A stretch of 64,000 nucleotides of DNA from JANXQG01 sp964615095. Its GTDB lineage: Bacteria; Planctomycetota; Planctomycetia; Pirellulales; Thermoguttaceae. This document shows, piece after piece, positions 8,975 through 17,863 of the stretch (positions are counted from its first letter, which is position 1; the number at the start of each line of letters is the position of its first letter). The stretch lies in NCBI GenBank assembly GCA_964615095.1, contig CAZTPX010000024.1, positions 24,901 through 88,900 on the forward strand, read 5' to 3'. The translations under genes and the position numbers were made by a program. The notes below the pieces were generated by a model. The model was not told the origin of the DNA. It made no database searches and was given only the letters and a program-made list of their open reading frames with translations.

Positions 8975-11812
8975 TCATGAGAGCACCTTCTTCAAGAACC
9001 TCGCCGTCACCGAGTCTTCGCTCCGGGCGACCATTTCAGGGGTGCCCTTGGCAACGACGTGCCCGCCCTCGTCGGCCGCCCCGGGGCCGAGGTCGATAAT
9101 ATAATCGGCGGCTCTCATCACTTGCAAGTTGTGCTCGACGACGATCAGCGAATGGCCGACCGCCAGCAAGGCGTCGAAACAATCCAGCAGTTGCACCACG
9201 TCGGAAAAGTGCAGCCCGGTGGTCGGCTCATCGAGAAGGAACAGGCAGCGGCCGCGCTTGGCGGCCGACATGTAGGCGGCCAGTTTCAGCCGCTGGGCCT
9301 CGCCGCCGGACAGCGTGTTGGCCGGTTGGCCCAACCGCACGTAGTCCAGCCCCACGTCGATCAGCCGCTTCAAGCGCGCCTGCACCTTGGGTTGCCCGCG
9401 AAAGAAGATGAATGCCTCGCGGACCGTCATTTCCAGCACTTCGGCGATATTCCGTCCGCGATAGGTCACGTCGAGGATTTCGTCGCGGTAGCGAGCGCCA
9501 TGACAGGCGCCGCAGCGCATGAAGACGTCGGCCAGAAACTGCATGTCGATCCGCAGGTAGCCCTCGCCCTGGCAGGCGCTGCAGCGGCCGCCGTCGAGGT
9601 TGAAACTGAAATGGCTGGCGTCGTAGTTGCGCGTGCGGGCCTCCACCGTTGAGGCAAACACCCTGCGGATCTCGTCGAAGACCTTGAGGTACGTCACCGG
9701 GTTACTGCGGGGCGAGCGGCCAATGGGGCTTTGATCGACCATGATCACGTCGTCGATCTGGCCGTCGCCGAAAACGTCGTCGCACTCCAGCGGCGGCGGG
9801 GCATCCTTGCGCATGCGGCGGCAGAGAGCCCCGTAGAGCGTGTCTTCGACCAACGTACTCTTGCCCGCGCCGCTCACGCCCGTCACCAAACAGAGCATGC
9901 CCAAGGGGAACTCCACGGTGATGTTCTTCAAGTTGTTGCCCCGCGCGCCGGCCAGGCGGATCCAGCCATGATTCGGCGTCCGCCGCGCACTCGTACCCAC
10001 GTTGCCTCGGCGACCGGCAAGGTAATCACCCGTGAGACTGTCGACTGAGGCATGCATCTCGGCGGGCGTGCCCTGGAAGACGATGCGGCCGCCGCGCTCG
10101 CCCGCCCCGGGCCCAATCTCGATAACATGGTCCGCCGCACGGATCATGGCTTCCTCATGCTCGACGACCACCACCGTATTGGCCCGATCGCGCAGCCTCT
10201 GAATCGAGGCGACGAGGCGGTCGACGTCGCGGGGGTGCAGGCCGATCGACGGCTCGTCCAGCACGTAGAGCATGTTCACCAGGCTCGACCCCAGCGCCGA
10301 CGTGAGCGTTACGCGCCGCGCTTCGCCGCCGCTGAGCGTGCGAATCGTCCGATCGAGCGTCAGGTAACCGAGTCCCACAGATTCGAGATATCCCAGCCGC
10401 GATTGCACTTGCGCGAGCATCATGCGGCCGATGCGGCGCTGGGCCTCCGCAAGTTCCAGGCCGCGGAAGAAATCGCCAGCCGCGCCGATCTGCATGGCGG
10501 TGATCTCCGCGATGTTTCGGCCGCCGATGCGCGTATCGAGGGCCTCGGGCCGCAGCCGCGTCCCGCCGCAGGCCGGGCACGGCCGGTAACTCCGCCAGCG
10601 GCTCAAGAACACGCGGATGTGCATTTTGTACTTCCGCCGCTGCAGCCAGGCGAAGAAGCCGTCCAGCCCGCCGAACTTCCGCTGCGGCACGCCACGCTCG
10701 ATCAGCCCCCGCTGAGCCGCGGTCAACTGCGAGAATGGCACGTCCACCGGGATGTCATAGTCCGGCGCCAGGGCGAGCAACTCTTCCAGTTCGTGCGCGT
10801 AAGCGGGAGTGTTCCACGGGGCAATAGCCCCCTCGCGGATCGACTTGCCCGGGTCCGGCACGACGAGATCCATGTCGACGTCGACGACGTTGCCAAAGCC
10901 CTCGCAACTCGGGCAGGCCCCCAGCGGACTGTTGAAGCTGAACAACCTCGGCTCCGGCGCGACATACTCGATGCCACAATCGGCGCAGGCCAAAGTATTG
11001 CTGAAGGCCAGCCGCCGCCACGCGCGGCTGTCGATAGTAACCTGTGCGCCGCGGCCGCTGCCGCCATTTTCGACGAAGGAGAAGCATCTGCCCTCTCCTT
11101 TCCCGAAGGCCGTTTCCAGCGAATCGCGGACCCGCTGCTCCGTGGCGCTGGCGACCGTAAGGCGATCCACGATCACGTAGGCGGAGTCGCTTGGCGGTAC
11201 TGAGTACTGAGTACTGAGTACTGAGCACTCGGCACCAGCCGCCTCGTCCAAATTCACGATCTGTTGGCCGATGATCGCCCTGACAAACCCTTCTTCGCGC
11301 AGGGCTGTTGCCGCGGCGGCCAGCGATACGTGGTTGTTGCCTCGGAGTTCAAAGGCGACCATGTAGCGCGTGCCGGCGGGAAGATCGGCCAGCAGCGCAG
11401 CAACGCTTTGCGGCGTGTCGCGCCGAACCGTGTTGCCGCAACCGCGGCAGACGACCGTGCCGATCTTGGCGAATAGCAGCCGCAAGTAGTCGGCCACTTC
11501 GGTCGCCGTGCCGACGGTCGCCCGGCTGGATCCGACACTGCCGCCCGTCACGGCGACAGCCGGCGGGATGCCGTCGATGCGTTCCGCGTCGGGTTTCTCC
11601 AGGCGGTCGAGGAACTGGCGGGTGTAGGCCGAAAAGCTCTCGATGTAGCGCCGCTGCCCCTCGGCATAGAGGGTGTCCAAAGCGAGGCTGCTCTTGCCAC
11701 TGCCGCTTACGCCGCAGAGCACGACGAGCTGGCGGTGCGGGATATCGACGTCGATCGATTTGAGGTTGTGGACCGCCACTCCTCGCAGCGAAATGTGTCC
11801 CGCAACGCTCAT
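8975..11812 (-). CDS. uvrA: UvrA excinuclease ABC subunit A
   Basis: 945 aa from the ATG at 11812 (GGTGGGAAG upstream). The reading frame stays open upstream to 12052, but that part has no similarity and would collide with the divergent gene at 12053. Two ABC ATPase halves are complete: Walker A 'GVSGSGKSSL' with signature 'LSGGEARRV' and 'LDEPSIGLH', then 'GVSGAGKSTL' with 'LSGGEAQRLKL' and 'LDEPTTGLH'. Zinc-module cysteines appear as CADC...CPSC, CPAC and CSAC...CGAC. UvrA dimers scan DNA for lesions and load UvrB in nucleotide excision repair. No uvrB or uvrC is nearby, and sequence details (for example 'SSRATVGTATEVADYL') leave open a second UvrA paralogue. A short micro-repeat at 11199-11229 is translated in frame in the insertion domain. 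Confidence 0.93.
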   Translation of the reverse strand: MSVAGHISLRGVAVHNLKSIDVDIPHRQLVVLCGVSGSGKSSLALDTLYAEGQRRYIESFSAYTRQFLDRLEKPDAERIDGIPPAVAVTGGSVGSSRATVGTATEVADYLRLLFAKIGTVVCRGCGNTVRRDTPQSVAALLADLPAGTRYMVAFELRGNNHVSLAAAATALREEGFVRAIIGQQIVNLDEAAGAECSVLSTQYSVPPSDSAYVIVDRLTVASATEQRVRDSLETAFGKGEGRCFSFVENGGSGRGAQVTIDSRAWRRLAFSNTLACADCGIEYVAPEPRLFSFNSPLGACPSCEGFGNVVDVDMDLVVPDPGKSIREGAIAPWNTPAYAHELEELLALAPDYDIPVDVPFSQLTAAQRGLIERGVPQRKFGGLDGFFAWLQRRKYKMHIRVFLSRWRSYRPCPACGGTRLRPEALDTRIGGRNIAEITAMQIGAAGDFFRGLELAEAQRRIGRMMLAQVQSRLGYLESVGLGYLTLDRTIRTLSGGEARRVTLTSALGSSLVNMLYVLDEPSIGLHPRDVDRLVASIQRLRDRANTVVVVEHEEAMIRAADHVIEIGPGAGERGGRIVFQGTPAEMHASVDSLTGDYLAGRRGNVGTSARRTPNHGWIRLAGARGNNLKNITVEFPLGMLCLVTGVSGAGKSTLVEDTLYGALCRRMRKDAPPPLECDDVFGDGQIDDVIMVDQSPIGRSPRSNPVTYLKVFDEIRRVFASTVEARTRNYDASHFSFNLDGGRCSACQGEGYLRIDMQFLADVFMRCGACHGARYRDEILDVTYRGRNIAEVLEMTVREAFIFFRGQPKVQARLKRLIDVGLDYVRLGQPANTLSGGEAQRLKLAAYMSAAKRGRCLFLLDEPTTGLHFSDVVQLLDCFDALLAVGHSLIVVEHNLQVMRAADYIIDLGPGAADEGGHVVAKGTPEMVARSEDSVTARFLKKVLS
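11199..11229. repeat. GTACTGA micro-tandem repeat inside uvrA
   Basis: The plus strand reads three to four consecutive copies of the 7-mer GTACTGA, ending GCACTC. On the coding (minus) strand it translates as 'CSVLSTQYSV', in frame and without a stop, in a variable loop between the first Walker region and the zinc modules. It is absent from E. coli UvrA as I remember it, so it is probably a small insertion tolerated by the protein. Confidence 0.7.
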
Positions 11813-12052
11813 AGGGCTTCCCACCAACGAAATAACTGGTAAAACGAAACTCGTATTATAGCAAGGCGAGAACCGCAGGCCCAGCGGCATAAACCAACAA
11901 GTACTTGGCCCGCTAGCAAGTTTGGCTTCCCTCTTCTCGCCACAGTGTGCTCCAGAGTACAATGGTCCAGCAAGCAACTGTGCCGTAGTTTGGCGATCGA
12001 TCCTCGGCCCTCCTTGCTGGCCATTTCCCCAATAGTGTGGTAGGATAATCAC

Positions 12053-12301
12053 ATGCCGGCGATTGAAAAGGCATACGATGAGATCGTGGACTTATTTGCT
12101 CGCGGAAGCACTCCGAGCGAGATCCTCCAATTTCATCCTTCCCGCGCTGCCCAGCGGCGGGCGCGTTATCTCTTGAATCGCAACAACGCCGGCGAGCTGA
12201 CTGACGACGAGGCAGCCGAGTTGGAGAGACTAGGACAGTTCGAACACCTGGTGCAACTGGTGAAGGCGCGTGCCCACCTGCATGAGGAAATCGAAACGTG
12301 A
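12053..12301 (+). CDS. Small conserved hypothetical protein
   Basis: 82 aa, acidic and helical, starting 'MPAIEKAYDEIVDLFARG' with AGGA about 9 nt upstream of the ATG. It contains 'STPSEILQFHPSRAAQRRARYLLNRN' split over two helices and a charged end 'VKARAHLHEEIET'. I remember similar short proteins in cyanobacteria and planctomycetes encoded just before an HNH-type endonuclease gene, where they look antitoxin-like. Here no such partner follows: the next gene is murD, 150 bp on. It is divergent from uvrA with a 240-bp shared upstream region. No function is assigned. Confidence 0.7.
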   Translation: MPAIEKAYDEIVDLFARGSTPSEILQFHPSRAAQRRARYLLNRNNAGELTDDEAAELERLGQFEHLVQLVKARAHLHEEIET

Positions 12302-12454
12302 CGTCCATTTCAGGTGATAGGTGGGCGAATCCGTCCATTGACCGCGGTCGCACGTGCGACGGAAAGGTTACTTAAGCTGAATCTCCCCGTGCGCGTCGAG
12401 ATACGCGCGACCTTGGCGCGAGTCGGTCGATATCCCGGTTAATGCCGCAACTGA

Positions 12455-13801
12455 ATGTCGCAATGGGACAACCCTCTAGCCCAGAAGAATGCGCTTATGG
12501 TCTTTCGCAATAGCCGTATCACCGTCATGGGGCTGGGCCATTTTGGCGGCGGGGCTGCCGCGGCCCGTTGGCTCTCGGCACAGGGCGCAATTGTCACCGT
12601 CACCGATTTGGCGGACGAGCAGGTCCTCGCCTCGGCGCTGGAAAGCCTTGCCGGCACGCCGATCGCCGCATTCCACCTTGGTGGGCACCGCGAAGCAGAT
12701 TTTCAGCAAGCTGATCTGGTCGTGGTCAATCCGGCGGTGCGGCCGGGAAACCCCTGGTTGGCAATCGCGCGGCAAAACGGCGTCCCGCTGACGACAGAGA
12801 TCGACCTGTTTCTGGCGGCTTGCCCGTCGGTCGCCATCGGCGTGACCGGATCCAATGGAAAATCGACGACCACCGCTATGATCGTCGCCATCCTTCAGGC
12901 CGGCGGCCGGCGGGCCTGGCTGGGCGGAAACATCGGCGGCAGCCTGTTGGATCAGCTCCCCGAGATCCGTGCGGACGACATCGTCGTGCTCGAACTGAGC
13001 AGTTTCCAGCTTTCGTACCTGCGGCCGGAAACGCCCCTGCCACACATCGGCGTGGTCACGAGCTTTTCGCCGAACCATCTCGACTGGCACGCCGACATGG
13101 ATGAATATGCCAAGGCCAAGCAGATCTTGCTGCTGCGGCAACGGCCGGACGATCTGGCCGTGCTCAACACGCTCGACCGGCGACTCGTCGCGTGGGCCCA
13201 TAACGTGCATCGTCGCGTGTTGCCGTTAGTACACTGTGACGAGCTTCCGCCCCTGGCCCTGCCCGGCTGGCACAATCGCATGAATGCCGCCTGTGCGGCC
13301 ACAGCCGCCCTGGGCGCCGGGTGCAGCCGCAAGGCGATCGACTGCGGGTTGCAATCGTTCCGCGGCCTGCCGCAACGCATGCAGCGGATCGCGGAGATCG
13401 ATGGCCGCACGTTTTTCAATGATTCGACGTCCACGACGCCGGAATCGACGATTGCCGCCCTGGAATCGGTCCGGCAGCCGGCTTGGCTCTTAGTCGGGGG
13501 GCACGACAAGGGGTTCGATTTCACGGAGATGATCGAGGCCATTGGCCGGCTGACTGTGGGGGCGGCTTTTTTCGGCCAGATGGGCCGTAAACTGCACGAG
13601 CGGTTGACGGCGTCGCACGTCGATAGCTGTTCGATTGCCGTGTCAACGCTTGCAGACGCGCTGAACTGGTGTTGGCCCCGCTCTCAGCCCGGCGATGCGA
13701 TCGTTCTTTCGCCCGGCTGTTCCAGTCACGACCAATTCCGCAATTTCCGCGAGCGTGGCCAGCAGTTTGACGAGCTGGTGGGCCGGCTGACTGTTCCGTA
13801 G
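12455..13801 (+). CDS. murD: UDP-N-acetylmuramoyl-L-alanine:D-glutamate ligase MurD
   Basis: 448 aa, normal MurD length. A Rossmann-like N-terminal domain opens with 'VMGLGHFGGG', the ATP loop 'GVTGSNGKSTTTAM' lies at residues about 128-141, and the central domain has 'SSFQLSYL' and 'FSPNHLDWH', a strong MurD signature. The C-terminal domain contains 'NDSTSTTPESTIAAL' and 'GGHDKGFDF', where MurD binds D-Glu and closes on the substrate. MurD adds D-glutamate to UDP-MurNAc-L-Ala in the cytoplasm. The gene stands alone, away from a dcw cluster. It matters here because peptidoglycan in planctomycetes was long disputed; this copy looks intact. A second ATG 14 codons in is an alternative start; neither has a clear Shine-Dalgarno. 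Confidence 0.93.
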   Translation: MSQWDNPLAQKNALMVFRNSRITVMGLGHFGGGAAAARWLSAQGAIVTVTDLADEQVLASALESLAGTPIAAFHLGGHREADFQQADLVVVNPAVRPGNPWLAIARQNGVPLTTEIDLFLAACPSVAIGVTGSNGKSTTTAMIVAILQAGGRRAWLGGNIGGSLLDQLPEIRADDIVVLELSSFQLSYLRPETPLPHIGVVTSFSPNHLDWHADMDEYAKAKQILLLRQRPDDLAVLNTLDRRLVAWAHNVHRRVLPLVHCDELPPLALPGWHNRMNAACAATAALGAGCSRKAIDCGLQSFRGLPQRMQRIAEIDGRTFFNDSTSTTPESTIAALESVRQPAWLLVGGHDKGFDFTEMIEAIGRLTVGAAFFGQMGRKLHERLTASHVDSCSIAVSTLADALNWCWPRSQPGDAIVLSPGCSSHDQFRNFRERGQQFDELVGRLTVP

Positions 13802-13934
13802 ATCTTTTACAATGCCTAACTTGCTCATGATCTTGGCCCAGTGTTCGTGAAATCGCCGGCAATGCCATATTTCCATCAACCATTTGTCTGTTATTATCCG
13901 CATTCCCAATCCCGTAGCGGTTGAGGATTTTCCC

Positions 13935-15212
13935 ATGACGGCACCCTATTACCTGCTCTTGCTGGCCGCGATTGCCGCCCCCGTGCCGCAGGAGAGCCGC
14001 CCGGTCGATGAAAGCAGCCAGCCGGTTGCCGTCCCCGAACCTTCGCCCCAGGCGATGGAATACTACCGTGGCGGCAACCTGCTCTGGATCGCATGGCAGG
14101 CGACCGACCTGGCCATCCCGGCGCTGGTCTTGGCGACGGGCCTTTCCACCCGCATGCGCAACCTGGCCCGGCACATCGGCCGCAAGTGGTTCTTCATCGT
14201 GCTTATCTACTTCCTGTTCTACGCCCTGCTATACTGGGCCTTACAACTTCCGCTGGCCTTCTATTCCGGCTTCGTCCGTCCGCATACCTACGGGCTGTCG
14301 AACCAGACCTTCCTGAAGTGGCTGCGCGATACGCTCGTGGCCGGCTCTGTCGGACTGGCTTTCGGCGGGCTGCTGATCTGGTTGCCGTATTGGCTGATGC
14401 TGCGTAGTCCGCGGCGGTGGTGGCTATATACGGCCCTCCTCGCGCTGCCCGTGATGTTCTTCGTGATGCTCGTCGAACCGATCTGGGTGGCCCCCCTGTT
14501 CCATCGCTTCGGACCGATGCAGGACGAGCAACTCGAGGCCCAAATCCTGGCATTGGCGGGCGAGGCCGGCATCGAAGGCAGCCGCGTGTTCGAAGTCGAT
14601 ATGAGTGTCGATACCAAGACGGTGAACGCCTATGTCACCGGCCTGGGGAGCAGCAAGCGGATCGTGCTCTGGGATACGCTCCTGGCCAACCTCAGCCCGC
14701 GGGAGGTCCGCGTCGTCATGGCGCACGAGATAGGCCACTACGTGCTCAACCACGTCGTGCTGGGACTTCTGGCCGGGTTTTGCGGCATCCTGGTCGCGCT
14801 GTATTTGGTCCATCGGGCTGCTAATGCCTTGCTGCGACGTAACCGGAATGGTTTCGGGTTCGATCGACTGTCCGACGTGGCTTCGCTGCCGCTGTTGATC
14901 TTGCTGGGGCAGATTGTCACGCTGCTGATGATGCCGGCGGGCCTGGCCCTCAGCCGCCACATGGAGCACGAGGCCGACCGTTTCGCCCTCGAACTGACCC
15001 GCGACAATCATGCCATGGCAACGGCTTTCGTCTGCCTGCAGCGCGATAACCTCAGCAACCCGCGCCCCGGCATGTTCTACACGCTGCTGCGGGCGAGCCA
15101 TCCCAGTCTGGCGGAGCGGATCGAGTTTGCCAACGATTATCGCCCTTGGGAGCAAGGCGAGCCGCTTCAGTACGAGAGGTTGCTGAAACGCAATCGTAAC
15201 CCGAAGCGTTAG
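13935..15212 (+). CDS. M48-family membrane zinc endopeptidase (Ste24/CAAX protease 1-like)
   Basis: 425 aa from the ATG at 13935, supported by GAGGA 8 nt upstream. About seven hydrophobic segments surround the zinc site: 'MAHEIGHYVLNH' at residue about 263 supplies two His and the catalytic Glu, and 'MEHEADRFAL' supplies the third ligand. Ste24-type proteases cleave membrane-associated substrates at the cytoplasmic face; bacterial members act in envelope protein turnover. The last residues (NRNPKR) and the TAG stop come from a copy of the CTTACGCTTCGGGTT palindromic repeat that starts at 15190, so the native C-terminus has been replaced or extended. The gene follows murD by 134 bp and may have its own promoter. 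Confidence 0.9.
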   Translation: MTAPYYLLLLAAIAAPVPQESRPVDESSQPVAVPEPSPQAMEYYRGGNLLWIAWQATDLAIPALVLATGLSTRMRNLARHIGRKWFFIVLIYFLFYALLYWALQLPLAFYSGFVRPHTYGLSNQTFLKWLRDTLVAGSVGLAFGGLLIWLPYWLMLRSPRRWWLYTALLALPVMFFVMLVEPIWVAPLFHRFGPMQDEQLEAQILALAGEAGIEGSRVFEVDMSVDTKTVNAYVTGLGSSKRIVLWDTLLANLSPREVRVVMAHEIGHYVLNHVVLGLLAGFCGILVALYLVHRAANALLRRNRNGFGFDRLSDVASLPLLILLGQIVTLLMMPAGLALSRHMEHEADRFALELTRDNHAMATAFVCLQRDNLSNPRPGMFYTLLRASHPSLAERIEFANDYRPWEQGEPLQYERLLKRNRNPKR

Positions 15213-15277
15213 CGAGGATGCCTCACAGTAACCGGAAGCGTAAGCAAGGATGTTTCGCTTACGCTTCGGGTTGCGAT
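15190..15277. repeat. AACCCGAAGCG/CGCTTCGGGTT palindromic repeat cluster
   Basis: Three related arms: CGCAATCGTAACCCGAAGCG (15190-15209), a degenerate direct copy near 15229-15244 and the inverse arm CGCTTACGCTTCGGGTTGCG (15256-15275). The first arm encodes the last residues and stop of the M48 gene. The transcript would fold into a long hairpin between the M48 and TPR genes. The same element recurs at 40662-40719 and at 57902-58031. Confidence 0.85.
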
Positions 15278-15388
15278 GAGGTGCTTTCATGCCAGGGTAA
15301 TAATGATGTTGACGAGTCGCGGGGCGCCCTTACAATGGAACTTGATGGCGCGGGCCCTCGCGCACCGAACATCTCTTGACGGAGCATT

Positions 15389-17863
15389 ATGGCAACCCTT
15401 TCCGAAGCCCTGGCGATCGCGATCCAGCACCACCAGAGCGGCCGACTGCAGGCCGCCGAGCAAATCTATCGGCAGATACTCGCGGTCGAACCCGACCACG
15501 TCGATGCGACGCATCTTCTGGGCGTGATCGCCCAGCAGGCGGGCAAGCACGAGGCGGCCGCCGAATATATCGGACGGGCGATCGCGCTGAACGGCAACGT
15601 GGCCGCCTTCCACAACAACCTGGGCGGGGTCTATCGCGCCTTGGGGCGGACGGCCGATGCGGTCGCCTGCTACCGCCGGGCTTTGACCCTGAATCCGGAT
15701 TACGTCGACGCCGAGAACAACCTGGGCTTTGCGCTGACCGAGCAGGGCAAGCGGGACGAAGCGGTCGTCTGTTTCAGACGGGTCGCGGAGCGGAAAGCGG
15801 ATTGCGCCGACGCACACAATAACCTGGGGGTCGCCTTGAGCGGCCAGGGCAGGCTGGATGAGGCGGTCCGTTGCTATCGCCGGGCACTGGAACTGAAGCC
15901 GGACTACGCTGAGGCACACTACAACCTGGGTGTCGCCTTGAAGGACCAGGGCAAGCTGAACGAAGCGGTCGCCGCGTACCGCCGCGCCCTGGAACTGAAA
16001 CCCGACTTTGCCAAGGCGCACAGCAACCTGGGCATGGCCTTGAAAGATCTGGGCAAGCCGGACGATGCGGTTGCCGCCTACCGCCGTGCCCTGGAACTGA
16101 CGCCGCAAGCCGCCGAGGTATACAACAACCTGGGCAACGCCTTGAAGGACCAGGGCAAGCTGGACGAAGCGATCGCCTGCTATCGCCGGGCCGTAGAGTT
16201 GAAATCGGACCACGCCGAGGCATACTACAACCTGGGCAACGCCTGGAAAGACATGGGAAAACTGGCCGATGCGGCTGCCTCCTACCGCCGTGCCCTGGAG
16301 TGCAAACCGGACTATGCCGCAGCGCTCCTCAATTTGGGCGTTGCCTTGCAAGACCAGGGGGATTTCAAGGGCGCTATCGCCTGCTGGCGGCGGGCGCTGG
16401 ACCTGAAACCCGATTTTGCCGAGGCCCTCAGCAACCTGGGCAATGCCCTGAAGGAACAGGGGGACTTCAACGCGGCGATCGCCTGCTGGCGGCGGGCATT
16501 GGAGTTGAAGCCGGACTATGCCGGAGCGCACAATAACCTGGGCAATGCCTTGAAGGACCAAGGTCTGACGGACGAAGCGGTGGCCTGTTATCGCCGTGCC
16601 CTGGAACTGGAGCCGAGCTTTGCCCAGGCCCACAGCAACATACTCATGACGCTCCAGTACCGCGCGGGCATCACGCCGGCCGCCTTGGCGGAGGCCCACG
16701 CCGAGTTCGAACGCCGGCACGCCGCGCCCTTGTGCGGCGATCACGATAAGCGGTCCCAAGCTCGCGAGGGAAGCGGCGATCGCCACGATCGCCTGCGCGT
16801 GGGCTTTGTGTCGCCCGATCTGGGGCGGCATCCCGTCGGCTATTTTCTCGTCCGCGTCCTGGAGAGCTTGGGTCAAGAGGAACTGGATACGATCTGCTAT
16901 TCCGACCGGATCGTGAAAGATGATTTGACGCACCGCCTGCAAGCGGCCGCCGCGCAATGGCGCGACGTGGTTGGCATGAGCGATCCGCAGTTGGCGGAGC
17001 AGATTCGAGCGGACCGCATCGACATTCTCTTCGACCTGACCGGGCACACGGCCCGCAATCGCCTGCTGGTCTTCGCCCGCAAACCGGCGCCCGTGCAAAT
17101 TACCTGGATCGGCTATGAAGGCACGACCGGGCTGGCGGCGATGGATTACTTGCTCGCCGATCGCTACGTGGCCCCAGAGGAAAGCCAGGCATACTTTCGA
17201 GAGCGGTTGTTGTGGATGCCGGACGGTTACCTTTGTTACGAGCCGCCCCCCGCCGCGCCGCCCACCGGCCCGTTGCCGGCTTTGGACCGCGGGTATGTTA
17301 CCTTCGGCAGCTTCAGCAATCTGGCCAAGATCACGCCCGAAGTCGTGGCGGTTTGGGCCGCTATCCTCCACCGCACACCGACTAGCCGGTTGGTATTGAA
17401 ACATCAGGCGTTGAGCGATGCGGCCGTGAAGCAGCGCTATCTCGGACTGTTCAACGCGCAGGGTGTGGCGCCGCAGCGGTTGGACCTTGTAACGGCCAGT
17501 TCGTATGCCGAGTACCTGGCAGCCTATTGCCAACTGGATATCGTGCTCGACCCGTTCCCGTTTTCCGGCAGCACCACAACCTGCGAGGCGCTATGGATGG
17601 GCGTGCCGGTGGTGACCTGCCCTGGCGCCACCTTCGCCAGCCGGCATTCGCTCAGCCATCTCTCCGTGCTGGGCGTGACCGAGACCATCGGTGTCGATCT
17701 GGAGCAGTACGTGGAGCGGGCGGTTGCCCTGGCCGATGATCTGCCGCGTCTGGCAGCGCTGCGGGCGGGCCTGCGGCCGCGGATGGCTGCCTCGCCCCTT
17801 TGCGATGGCCGGCGATTTGCGGCCAATCTGGCGGCCGTGCTGCGACGTGCGGCAGCCGCCTGA
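15389..17863 (+). CDS. TPR protein with SPINDLY/OGT-type (GT41) glycosyltransferase domain
   Basis: 824 aa. Residues about 1-430 are roughly twelve 34-residue TPR units with the consensus 'AxxxYRRALELKPDYAEAHxNLG'; at DNA level the units form an imperfect 102-bp tandem repeat. Residues about 460-820 match the C-terminal half of O-linked N-acetylglucosaminyltransferases: 'LRVGFVSPDLGRHPVGYF', 'FDLTGHTARNRL', 'APVQITWIGYEGTTGL', 'FGSFSNLAKITP', and 'DPFPFSGSTTTCEALWMGVPVV' split over the sugar-nucleotide pocket. Such enzymes transfer a sugar from UDP-GlcNAc (or GDP-fucose in SPY) to Ser/Thr of cytoplasmic proteins, with the TPR superhelix selecting the target. The ATG has GGAGC upstream. The protein target and donor cannot be read from sequence. 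Confidence 0.92.
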   Translation: MATLSEALAIAIQHHQSGRLQAAEQIYRQILAVEPDHVDATHLLGVIAQQAGKHEAAAEYIGRAIALNGNVAAFHNNLGGVYRALGRTADAVACYRRALTLNPDYVDAENNLGFALTEQGKRDEAVVCFRRVAERKADCADAHNNLGVALSGQGRLDEAVRCYRRALELKPDYAEAHYNLGVALKDQGKLNEAVAAYRRALELKPDFAKAHSNLGMALKDLGKPDDAVAAYRRALELTPQAAEVYNNLGNALKDQGKLDEAIACYRRAVELKSDHAEAYYNLGNAWKDMGKLADAAASYRRALECKPDYAAALLNLGVALQDQGDFKGAIACWRRALDLKPDFAEALSNLGNALKEQGDFNAAIACWRRALELKPDYAGAHNNLGNALKDQGLTDEAVACYRRALELEPSFAQAHSNILMTLQYRAGITPAALAEAHAEFERRHAAPLCGDHDKRSQAREGSGDRHDRLRVGFVSPDLGRHPVGYFLVRVLESLGQEELDTICYSDRIVKDDLTHRLQAAAAQWRDVVGMSDPQLAEQIRADRIDILFDLTGHTARNRLLVFARKPAPVQITWIGYEGTTGLAAMDYLLADRYVAPEESQAYFRERLLWMPDGYLCYEPPPAAPPTGPLPALDRGYVTFGSFSNLAKITPEVVAVWAAILHRTPTSRLVLKHQALSDAAVKQRYLGLFNAQGVAPQRLDLVTASSYAEYLAAYCQLDIVLDPFPFSGSTTTCEALWMGVPVVTCPGATFASRHSLSHLSVLGVTETIGVDLEQYVERAVALADDLPRLAALRAGLRPRMAASPLCDGRRFAANLAAVLRRAAAA

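Noticed and set aside
8930..8975. Possible tRNA T-arm (GGTTCGAACC)
   Set aside because: Flanking bases do not form the 5-bp T stem or an acceptor stem; random palindrome upstream of the toxin gene.
10052..11203. 383-codon plus-strand frame
   Set aside because: Antisense to uvrA, whose ABC motifs are certain.
11813..12052. N-terminal extension of uvrA
   Set aside because: No family similarity; the ATG at 11812 has a ribosome-binding site and begins with the conserved UvrA opening.
15287..17533. 748-codon open frame on the minus strand
   Set aside because: It is exactly antisense to the TPR/GT41 gene. Codon periodicity of the TPR repeats removes stops; no recognisable domain.
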